A stretch of 6,408 nucleotides of DNA. Source: Kiritimatiellota bacterium. GTDB taxonomy: Bacteria; Verrucomicrobiota; Lentisphaeria; Victivallales; JAADHT01. Positions 1-5,129 of the stretch are shown one piece after another. Position numbers and translations under genes: made by a program. The stretch covers positions 1 to 6,408 of the forward strand of contig JAADHT010000109.1 in NCBI GenBank assembly GCA_013151705.1, read 5' to 3'. Within the stretch, counting starts at the first letter, position 1. Each line of letters opens with the position of its first letter. Below the pieces are notes generated by a model. The model was not told the origin of the DNA. It worked only from the letters and a program-made list of their open reading frames with translations, and did no database searches.

Positions 1-310
1 TGCCGACGCGGACGAGCGCCGGATTTGGCCCGCGATTTGAGGATGAATACCCTCGGCGGTCTTCATACTCGATTCACTGGCTGAAGCGCGTTGAGTAAAG
101 GTTCCCTGAAATTGAAAATTCAATATTTATCCATCCATCCGCCGCGTCGGATTGGATATTTGGTAGCGGCTTTGCCGTATTGTTGGATTGGAGTTGCGAA
201 TCGCTCGATTTGAAGTACAGTACGGAGCCCAAGTCGCGCGAGCCTGAGCGACTCGCGTCGCTAGCGCGTTAGATGGCTGAATTCATGTTGATGATAAGGA
301 TCTGAGTGTT
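1..310. other. Intergenic leader region upstream of the protease operon
   Basis: No gene is convincing here. A minus-strand frame from an ATG at 66-64 stays open for 22 codons to the window edge (it begins MKTAEGIHPQ) and could be the start of a divergent gene, but it has no good ribosome binding site and no recognisable similarity. On the plus strand two frames run in from the left edge and stop at 38-40 and 96-98, so a gene tail is also possible. From 111 to 266 there is a chain of short inverted repeats: ATTGAA/TTCAAT (111-124), an imperfect hairpin at 128-158 with ATCCG/CGGAT at its tip, CGGC/GCCG (167-177), CGCGAG/CTCGCG (237-257) and the palindrome CGCTAGCG (259-266). The octamer GGATTGGA occurs at 149-156 and 185-192. 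I saw no strong sigma-70 promoter. The promoter of the downstream operon presumably lies here. Confidence 0.5.
244..266 (+). repeat. GC-rich intergenic repeat, copy A
   Basis: This 23-bp stretch begins CTGAGCGA and ends AGCG. It matches 6363-6385 in the same orientation at 18 of 23 positions. It overlaps the inverted repeat CGCGAG/CTCGCG at 237-257 and the palindrome CGCTAGCG at 259-266. It lies 45 nt before the start codon of the S41 protease. The pattern resembles a dispersed REP-like element, but with only two copies visible this is inference. Confidence 0.4.
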
Positions 311-1612
311 ATGAGATTTTTCAATTTGAGATTGGAGGAGTTCCTGCGGGTGCCCAGAAAAGTGATTTTGCCCCTCTTGGTGGTCGGATTGACCGTCAAT
401 CTTGTCCTGGGTTACGACGTATACGCCAAATCCACCGCGAACGCGCCTGACGACGATGGTTGCGAGGCGGTCTCGCTGCTGATGAACGTGATGCAGTTGC
501 TCCGCGAGAAATACGTAGACCGCGATCAAGTCAAATACGACAAACTTATCGGCAACGCGATCAACGGAATGGTTCGCGGCCTCGATCCATTCAGCGCCTA
601 CCTGTCGCCGAGAAACTACAAACGAATGATCAACGAAACGGAAGGCGTCGGATTCGGCGGCATCGGCATACGCATCGAAGTGAAGAAAGGAAAGTTGATC
701 ATAGTCGCTCCAATTCAGGATTCCCCCGCCTACAAAGCCGGCGTGAAACCGGATGACATAGTGATGGCTATCGATGGCACGCCGACGGCGGCGTTGTCAC
801 GCTTGGAATGCGTTAAACTTTTGAAAGGTCCGGTCGGAGCTCCGGTCACGCTCACTATCTATCGCACTGCGGAGAAACTCACCAAAGACATAAATATAGT
901 GAGATCCATCATTTCCCCGGAAACAGTTAAATACAGAGCCTTGGAAAATGGATTGGGGTATGTGAAAATAACTCTTTTCACACGTCCGACCGCCGAGGAT
1001 CTGGACAAGGCGCTCGACTATTTGAAGAAAAAGAAAATCAACGCTCTCATCCTGGATCTCAGGGGAAATCCGGGCGGACTCCTGGAATCCGCGGTCGAAG
1101 TCGCTAGTAGATTCATTCCCGAGGAGAAACTAATCGTTTACACGGAGGGTCGCTTAAAATCCCGCAAAAAAAGATTTCTCTCGCTCGATTGCCCGAAAAC
1201 ATTGGACATGCCGATCGCGATACTGGTGAACGGTAACACCGCCAGTTCAGCGGAGATAGTCTCGGGATGTCTCCAAGACTATAAAAGAGCGGCGCTCATC
1301 GGCGAACGAACTTTCGGCAAAGGATGCGTCCAGTCGATCGTGCCTCTCCCCAACCAACGGGCGGTGAGATTCACGACGGCCAACTACTACGCCCCGGCAA
1401 AACGCGTCATACAGGGACGCGGTTTGAAACCGGATGTGGAAGTTCCCATCGCCAGGAGCACCGCCATCAAGCTCTACTCGCAATCTCTGGCGCATCCCGG
1501 GGAGGTACTCCCGGAGAAACTGGGGGCAACCAAAGATGTCCAACTTGAACGCGCGATCGAAATACTCAAAGGTATTCGAATTTTCAAAAAAGCGGAGAAG
1601 ACCGGTGAATGA
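311..1612 (+). CDS. S41 family carboxy-terminal processing protease (CtpA/Prc-like), membrane-anchored
   Basis: This is a serine endopeptidase of family S41 that cleaves near the C-termini of envelope proteins; known relatives include CtpA, CtpB and Prc. Residues 18-35 form a hydrophobic segment after a basic N-terminus, which is either a signal anchor or a signal peptide that could be cut near VYA-KS (37-41), placing the enzyme outside the cytoplasm. An N-terminal helical part (about 50-105, with LDPFSAYLSP at 91-100) precedes a PDZ domain (about 110-195, GVGFGGIGI then SPAYKAGVKPDDIV) and the protease core. The catalytic dyad is visible: Ser312 in NGNTASSAEI and Lys337 in GERTFGKG, 25 residues apart as in CtpB and Prc, with Gln341 following. 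RGNPGG (251-256) is the usual core motif. The length of 433 residues is normal. AAGGA at 296-300 is a ribosome binding site 10 nt before the ATG. It is the first gene of a four-gene run. Its substrate cannot be read from the sequence. Family assignment is secure; the exact subtype is not. Confidence 0.95.
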   Translation: MRFFNLRLEEFLRVPRKVILPLLVVGLTVNLVLGYDVYAKSTANAPDDDGCEAVSLLMNVMQLLREKYVDRDQVKYDKLIGNAINGMVRGLDPFSAYLSPRNYKRMINETEGVGFGGIGIRIEVKKGKLIIVAPIQDSPAYKAGVKPDDIVMAIDGTPTAALSRLECVKLLKGPVGAPVTLTIYRTAEKLTKDINIVRSIISPETVKYRALENGLGYVKITLFTRPTAEDLDKALDYLKKKKINALILDLRGNPGGLLESAVEVASRFIPEEKLIVYTEGRLKSRKKRFLSLDCPKTLDMPIAILVNGNTASSAEIVSGCLQDYKRAALIGERTFGKGCVQSIVPLPNQRAVRFTTANYYAPAKRVIQGRGLKPDVEVPIARSTAIKLYSQSLAHPGEVLPEKLGATKDVQLERAIEILKGIRIFKKAEKTGE

Positions 1613-1631
1613 GGTTTAAGACGGAATATAA

Positions 1632-2123
1632 ATGAGCGACAACAAAACATCCGGAAAACGAAAAAAAGACTATGTGACGCGGCTGGCCTTCGGCCTGTTC
1701 GGATTCATCATACTGTTCGAGCTGCTTATCGTCACATGGCTTCCGAGGCAACTTATGAACGAGAAGGTTTGGGAACGAGATATCGCCTATCAGGAAATGG
1801 CGGCCCTCGAGGATTTCCTGCGGCGCTTCATCAAGGGAGACTTGAAATACAAAAACAAATGGCAGGAGGGAGAGGCTTACATGGCCCTCGACTGTCTGAA
1901 CGAGTACGCGAAATACATGAGAGTCCATCGGAGCGATATGAGCAGAGAGCAAATCCGAGAGGTGTATGAGAAACTTAGAGCCTTCGAACGCAGATACAAC
2001 GAATGGGGCGATGAAAAATATTCCGTGGGATTCGAAAAACTGGACGTGGATCCGGTTTTGAAGATACTGGAGGTGAAATTCAAGGAAAATGAGCGGAAAT
2101 ATTCAAAAAAACAGGGTTTCTGA
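1632..2123 (+). CDS. Small single-pass membrane protein of unknown function
   Basis: I do not recognise a family. The 163-residue product starts with a lysine/arginine-rich stretch (residues 5-17, GKRKKDYVTR), followed by one strongly hydrophobic segment (about 18-37, FGLFGFIILFELLIVTWL). The basic N-terminus predicts an N-in, C-out anchor, leaving about 125 residues outside the cytoplasm. That part is charged and apparently helical (EMAALEDFLRRFIKGD, then a long run from EQIREVYEKLRAFERRYNEW), with one cysteine (Cys88). No catalytic motif is apparent. It begins 19 nt after the protease stop, with a weak ACGGA-like site 6 nt before the ATG, and its last 35 nt overlap the heptose kinase gene, so it is co-transcribed and probably translationally coupled. 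Its place directly after an envelope protease makes it a candidate partner, adaptor or substrate of that protease, or an envelope-assembly protein. That is inference from position alone. Confidence 0.8.
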   Translation: MSDNKTSGKRKKDYVTRLAFGLFGFIILFELLIVTWLPRQLMNEKVWERDIAYQEMAALEDFLRRFIKGDLKYKNKWQEGEAYMALDCLNEYAKYMRVHRSDMSREQIREVYEKLRAFERRYNEWGDEKYSVGFEKLDVDPVLKILEVKFKENERKYSKKQGF

Positions 2124-3105
2124 AATACTGGATTCCTTCAAGGACAAGCGAATCGCGGTGGTCGGCGACATGATTCTCGACGTCTATATCTGGGGCGACG
2201 CCAAACGTATTTCGCAAGAGGCTCCGGTGCCGGTCGTCAGCGTGCGCCGCCGCACCGAACGTCTCGGAGGCGCCGCCAACGTGCTCTGCAACATCGCGGC
2301 TCTGGGTGGAACGGCCGTCGCTTGCGGGTTGACCGGCGATGACGCGGACGCCGGCCACATTGCTCGGTTGATGAACGAGAACGCGATTGAAAGCGCGGCG
2401 TTGTTCGCCGACCAGTCGCGGCCGACCACGCGCAAAACCAGGGTCATAGCCGCTTCACAGCAACTCGTGAGAATCGACAACGAGGAGACTTCGGACGCCT
2501 CCCGCGAACTTCGCGGAAAAATCATCGACGGAATATCCGCGATGATCTCGGACAATGAATTGGACGCCGTCATATTGGAGGATTACGCGAAAGGACTGTT
2601 GGATTCGGACATGGCCGCCGAAATAACTGAGATCGCTAAAAAATTCAACGTTCCCGTGGCTTTGGACCCGCACCCCGGGCATCCTCTCGACATATCGGGC
2701 ATATCGATAATGACGCCGAACCGTTCCGAGGCGTGCGGCCTGGCCCGTGTTTTCCGCTCGGAAACCGCGAACCCCGACGACAGGATGCTGGAACTCGAGA
2801 AAGTGGCCGGAATAATCCAGGACAAATGGAATCCTGATCACCTGCTCATCACTCTCGGAGCCGACGGAATGGCGCTTTTCTCGCGCGGAGCCCCCAAAGT
2901 GGTCATCCCGACGATGGCTATGGAGGTGTTCGACGTCTCTGGCGCCGGCGACACAGTTATCGCCGCCTTCACCATGTCCATCGTATCCGGAGCGTCTCCG
3001 CTCGAAGCCGCGAAAATCGCGAATCATGCCGCCGGAGCGGTAGTGGCCAAAATCGGCACGGTCTCCGTCACGCCGGATGAAATCCTCGCCACCATCGAAG
3101 AATGA
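2089..3105 (+). CDS. rfaE1: D-glycero-beta-D-manno-heptose-7-phosphate kinase (PfkB family, RfaE1/HldA type)
   Basis: This cytoplasmic kinase phosphorylates D-glycero-beta-D-manno-heptose 7-phosphate at O-1 to the 1,7-bisphosphate, a step of ADP-heptose synthesis for lipopolysaccharide core. The sequence follows the kinase half of E. coli HldE closely: VVGDMILDVYIWG (24-36), RISQEAPVPVV (40-50), RLGGAANV (58-65) with the sugar-binding glycines, DYAKG (165-169), TPNRSEA (209-215) and the PfkB signature DVSGAGDTV (282-290), in which Asp288 is the expected catalytic base. At 338 residues it ends after the kinase domain, so the cytidylyltransferase domain fused in E. coli HldE is absent and must be encoded elsewhere. 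The ATG lies inside the preceding gene (35-nt overlap). TGGAGG at 2068-2073 and AAGGA at 2082-2086 are both oddly spaced, but the next in-frame ATG (Met28) would remove the first beta strand, so this start is preferred. It overlaps the glycosyltransferase gene by ATGA. Another PfkB sugar kinase is possible but less likely. Confidence 0.92.
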   Translation: MSGNIQKNRVSEILDSFKDKRIAVVGDMILDVYIWGDAKRISQEAPVPVVSVRRRTERLGGAANVLCNIAALGGTAVACGLTGDDADAGHIARLMNENAIESAALFADQSRPTTRKTRVIAASQQLVRIDNEETSDASRELRGKIIDGISAMISDNELDAVILEDYAKGLLDSDMAAEITEIAKKFNVPVALDPHPGHPLDISGISIMTPNRSEACGLARVFRSETANPDDRMLELEKVAGIIQDKWNPDHLLITLGADGMALFSRGAPKVVIPTMAMEVFDVSGAGDTVIAAFTMSIVSGASPLEAAKIANHAAGAVVAKIGTVSVTPDEILATIEE

Positions 3106-3821
3106 CGCCCGGATCTAAAACCTGCTGCGTCATTCCCGTATTCAACCATTCGGCGACTCTCCGCTCGGTCGTCGAAAAGATCGCATGCGTTCTTGACGAC
3201 ATCGCCGTCGTTGACGATGGATCGACGGACGCCGACATCGCCGAAACGTTGGCCGGTCTGCCCGTCGCGCTGCTCGAACACGGAAAAAACCTGGGTAAAG
3301 GCGCGGCCTTGAGAACCGGTGCGAAGTTCGCGGTCGAGCGCGGATGCCTAAACGTGATAACAATCGACGCCGATGGTCAGCATGATCCGATGGACATTCC
3401 GAATTTTCTCGCTCTTCTCTCCGACTCCGCGGATACAATAATCGTCGGCGAGCGCGATTTCTCCAACGCCGTGGTGCCGTTCGGAAGCAGATTCGGCCGG
3501 AAATTCTCGGATTTCTGGGTGCGTTTGGAAACTGGACTGCCCATAATGGACTCGCAAAGCGGATTTCGAGCCTATCCGGCGAAGTTCCTGGCCGAATTCG
3601 AAGCCCTTTTCAAAACCTACGCGTTTGAAACGGAAGTGCTGGTGCGGGGCGCTTGGAGTGGATACGAAATTAAAAGCGTCGGAATTTCGGTCAGCTACTC
3701 CCCGGAAGGAAGAGCGCGGATATCACATTTCAACCCTTGGAAAGACAATCTCCGCCTCTCCCTCCTCCACTCGAGACTCGTCGCCGAACGTCTGGCATCC
3801 ATTTTCACCCGAAGAAAATAA
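3102..3821 (+). CDS. Family 2 glycosyltransferase, DPM1/polyprenyl-phosphate sugar transferase-like
   Basis: This is an inverting GT-A fold glycosyltransferase that would use a nucleotide sugar. Visible motifs in order are IPVFNH (11-16) at the nucleotide-binding strand, VDDGSTD (37-43), NLGKGAALRTG (63-73) and DADGQH (89-94), which contains the metal-binding DxD (Asp89, Asp91). The acceptor-side segment DSQSGFRAY (150-158) follows, then FETEVLVRGAW (175-185). The 239 residues form a soluble domain without transmembrane helices, as in short DPM1-like enzymes, so it probably works at the cytoplasmic membrane face. It starts within the stop of the kinase gene (ATGA) and lacks its own clear ribosome binding site, pointing to translational coupling. 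With heptose kinase next door, a role in lipopolysaccharide or another surface glycan is likely. Donor and acceptor are unknown. It is the last gene of the plus-strand operon. Confidence 0.92.
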   Translation: MTPGSKTCCVIPVFNHSATLRSVVEKIACVLDDIAVVDDGSTDADIAETLAGLPVALLEHGKNLGKGAALRTGAKFAVERGCLNVITIDADGQHDPMDIPNFLALLSDSADTIIVGERDFSNAVVPFGSRFGRKFSDFWVRLETGLPIMDSQSGFRAYPAKFLAEFEALFKTYAFETEVLVRGAWSGYEIKSVGISVSYSPEGRARISHFNPWKDNLRLSLLHSRLVAERLASIFTRRK

Positions 3822-3960
3822 AAGTCGAACATCCAACCTCCGATATCGACTCGAAACACGAAATAAACCAAGAGATGTAATAATTTTGAATTTGTTGTTA
3901 AACCTTTTCCTTCGTCAAAAACGAATTTATGTTGATCCTCAGAGCTTTTTTCCGTTTTCA
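3822..3960. other. Convergent intergenic region with repeat-like words
   Basis: This A+T-rich gap separates the ends of the glycosyltransferase gene and of thiS. It starts with words of the TCGAAC type (3825-3830) and contains AATTTTGAATTTG at 3882-3894, which recurs exactly at 4226-4238 on the other side of thiS. Only weak hairpins are seen (TTCGT/ACGAA at 3911-3925; AAAACG/CGTTTT with a 29-nt loop at 3918-3958). A T6 run lies at 3946-3951 without a strong stem before it, so no intrinsic terminator can be called for either operon. No open frame here looks like a gene. Confidence 0.5.
3882..3894 (+). repeat. 13-bp direct repeat flanking thiS, copy 1
   Basis: AATTTTGAATTTG occurs here and, identically and in the same orientation, at 4226-4238. 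The two copies bracket thiS. Related TTGAA/TTCAA words occur at 111-124. The word is A+T-rich and short, so it may be chance or a relic of an intergenic minisatellite. Confidence 0.45.
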
Positions 3961-4161
3961 TCAGCCGCCGGCGACAAACGTGAAGAGGTCGACCGAGTCG
4001 CCCTCTTTGAAGCTGATAGTTTCGAAGTCGTCCAATGTCAACGCCTCGCCGTTCACGGAGACGAGCGTCTTTTCGGCGGGGATTGACATATGGCGCAGCA
4101 ACTCTGCGACCGTAATGCCGTCCGAAACGATTCGCTCTTTTTCATTGACTTTGATTTTCAT
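3961..4161 (-). CDS. thiS: ThiS-like sulfur carrier protein (ubiquitin-like beta-grasp)
   Basis: This is a 66-residue beta-grasp protein ending in Gly-Gly, the tail that ThiF adenylates and that becomes a thiocarboxylate donating sulfur to the thiazole ring of thiamine. Visible hallmarks are MKIKVNEKERIV at the first hairpin, ITVAELLRHM for the helix, VSVNGEAL in the central strand, then FKEGDSVDLFTFVAGG at the end. The ATG at 4161 is chosen because AAAGGGA (4178-4172) sits 10 nt upstream and the family begins here. An upstream TTG at 4227 would add 22 residues unlike ThiS. No thiG, thiF or thiH is in the window. The gene follows rnfB on the same strand after 155 nt, so it may be an operon tail or separately transcribed. 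MoaD-like carriers share the fold, but the short length and the VxVNGE and FVAGG patterns favour ThiS. Which partner it serves is not shown. Confidence 0.88.
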   Translation of the reverse strand: MKIKVNEKERIVSDGITVAELLRHMSIPAEKTLVSVNGEALTLDDFETISFKEGDSVDLFTFVAGG

Positions 4162-4183
4162 GCGAGGATATTCCCTTTGAAGC

Positions 4184-4201
4184 CCGCGGCCGGAACCGCG
4201 G
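4184..4201 (-). promoter_or_regulatory. GC hairpin just upstream of the thiS ribosome binding site
   Basis: Two CCGCGG copies (4184-4189 and 4196-4201) separated by 6 nt can form a 6-bp all-GC stem in the thiS leader RNA. The stem ends 5 nt before the AAAGGGA ribosome binding site. It could influence translation or RNA stability. No U-run follows, so it is not a terminator. CCGCGG is itself palindromic, so alternative pairing is possible. Confidence 0.35.
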
Positions 4202-4225
4202 AAACCCGTTGCTATTTGTTCTTTC

Positions 4226-4238
4226 AATTTTGAATTTG
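4226..4238 (+). repeat. 13-bp direct repeat flanking thiS, copy 2
   Basis: This is an exact copy of 3882-3894. It runs directly into the left arm of the 10-bp inverted repeat that begins at 4238, which suggests that the two belong to one composite repeat element. Confidence 0.45.
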
Positions 4239-4296
4239 AACGTCGAATACGCCAAGCGTGTTTGCCCGCCTATGGCTGGTTGAATGTTCGACGTTC
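4238..4296. repeat. Inverted repeat, possible cruciform or RNA stem-loop
   Basis: GAACGTCGAA at 4238-4247 is the exact reverse complement of TTCGACGTTC at 4287-4296. A G-T wobble and an A-T pair can extend the stem inward to 12 pairs. A second short stem, GCCA (4251-4254) with TGGC (4273-4276), fits inside. It begins 21 nt after the end of rnfB in the direction of transcription. No U-run follows on the minus strand, so it is not a canonical intrinsic terminator, although it could protect or end the rnfB transcript. Confidence 0.6.
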
Positions 4297-4316
4297 GTTT
4301 TCCTTCGGAGAACTAA

Positions 4317-5111
4317 TCAGGCCGTGGTCCTCAAACATCCAGTCGGACATTTCGCCGTTTCGATGACATCCTTCGAGGGCGGGTTGTCGTAGTTGACGTC
4401 CACAAGGAATCCGTTGACGGTCATCTGTCCCTCATCAGCGGCCTTCACGCATTTTCTGCACCCTATGCAGGGGACGGAGCAGACCTTTTTCTTGACGGGG
4501 CCTTTTTCGGGAGAGCTGCAGAAAATATGGACTTCAGCGTCCGCCGGCACGAGCTTGATGAGGTTCCTGGGACACGCTTCGACGCATTTTCCGCACCCGA
4601 CGCAAAGCTCGGGATGAACGATCGCCAAACCGTCGCGCATCTCTATCGCGTCGAACGGACAGGCTCGTGCGCAGGTCGCGAATCCCAGGCAGCCGTATGC
4701 ACATCCTTTGTCGCCACCGGCGACGGCGGCGGCCGATTTGCAATCCTTCACGCCATTGTATTTGGCGGCGCGTTTCGCTGCGTTGTCGTCGCCGCCGCAG
4801 AGAATGACAGCCACCTTGCGGTTTTCGCCGCCAGCGGATTTGCCGAGCAATTCCGCGATTTTAGCGGAGTTCTCCGAGGAGTTGACGGGACAACATGATG
4901 GTTCGGAATCGCCGGCGACTACCGCTTTTGCGAAGTCCGAGCACCCGGCGAAGCCACAACCCCCGCAGTTAGCTCCGGGAAGAAGCTCCTCCACCGATTC
5001 TATTCTAGGGTCGGTCTCCACAGCGAAGAGCTTCGCCACGAAACCGATGACCAACCCCAGAATCAAGCCTATTACGGCTATCACCACCACTGCGAAAACC
5101 GCTATTTCCAT
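4317..5111 (-). CDS. rnfB: RnfB-like polyferredoxin, electron transport complex subunit
   Basis: RnfB is the membrane-anchored iron-sulfur subunit of the Rnf complex, which passes electrons between ferredoxin and NAD while moving Na+ or H+. An N-terminal helix (about 3-29) anchors the protein. The Rnf 4Fe-4S domain follows, with Cys49, Cys52 and Cys57 in NCGGCGFAGC and Cys73/74. A middle segment carries Cys105 and Cys124. Two ferredoxin-like clusters then appear: Cys137, 141, 147, 151 (CAYGCLGFATCARACPF) and Cys170, 173, 176, 180 (CVGCGKCVEACP). A last cysteine-rich part has Cys211, 215, 218, 221 and the end CPTGC (255-259). The 264 residues match the long RnfB type rather than the roughly 190-residue E. 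coli RsxB. CCCTC on the plus strand (5122-5126) gives a GAGGG site 10 nt before the ATG and 3 nt after the aroC stop. No other rnf genes are in the window, so membership of a complete Rnf complex is inferred. Confidence 0.9.
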   Translation of the reverse strand: MEIAVFAVVVIAVIGLILGLVIGFVAKLFAVETDPRIESVEELLPGANCGGCGFAGCSDFAKAVVAGDSEPSCCPVNSSENSAKIAELLGKSAGGENRKVAVILCGGDDNAAKRAAKYNGVKDCKSAAAVAGGDKGCAYGCLGFATCARACPFDAIEMRDGLAIVHPELCVGCGKCVEACPRNLIKLVPADAEVHIFCSSPEKGPVKKKVCSVPCIGCRKCVKAADEGQMTVNGFLVDVNYDNPPSKDVIETAKCPTGCLRTTA

Positions 5112-5129
5112 TTTTCCATTTCCCTCGAA

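Larger units (their letters stand above)
4162..4316. other. Intergenic region between rnfB and thiS with nested repeats
   Basis: This 155-nt gap contains no credible gene. Reading thiS-ward (minus strand) it holds an inverted repeat, a TTGAA-rich stretch, a GC-rich hairpin and then the thiS ribosome binding site. Such a gap is large compared with the 18 nt between aroC and rnfB, so thiS may have its own promoter here, though I could not identify one. No thiamine-pyrophosphate riboswitch-like conserved core was recognised. Confidence 0.5.

Noticed and set aside
1..66. Partial minus-strand open frame beginning MKTAEGIHPQ and running off the left edge
   Set aside because: Only 22 codons, no good ribosome binding site, no recognised similarity, and plus-strand frames are open as well, so coding sense cannot be decided.
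194..221. Possible promoter TTGCGA-16-TACAGT for the protease operon
   Set aside because: Only 4 of 6 matches in each box and a 16-nt spacer; this level of match is expected by chance.
2170..2172. Alternative downstream start of the heptose kinase at Met28
   Set aside because: It would remove the first beta strand (RIAVVGD), which is conserved in the PfkB family; the overlapping start at 2089 is preferred.
3911..3951. Intrinsic terminator at the convergent junction
   Set aside because: The T6 run at 3946-3951 is not preceded by a stable stem; the only nearby hairpins have 5-6 A+T-rich pairs, and one has a long loop.
4161..4227. Longer thiS starting at a TTG at 4227
   Set aside because: The extra 22 residues do not resemble ThiS, the start is a TTG without a proper ribosome binding site, and the ATG at 4161 has AAAGGGA upstream and fits the family start.
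4238..4296. Integron attC-like site
   Set aside because: An imperfect palindrome is present, but the flanking sequences do not fit the RYYYAAC/GTTRRRY boxes, and there is no cassette array or integrase.
4527..4898. Plus-strand open frame opposite rnfB (and similar long frames opposite aroC and rfaE1)
   Set aside because: These are antisense shadows of well-supported genes, with low-complexity or unnatural composition and no independent support.
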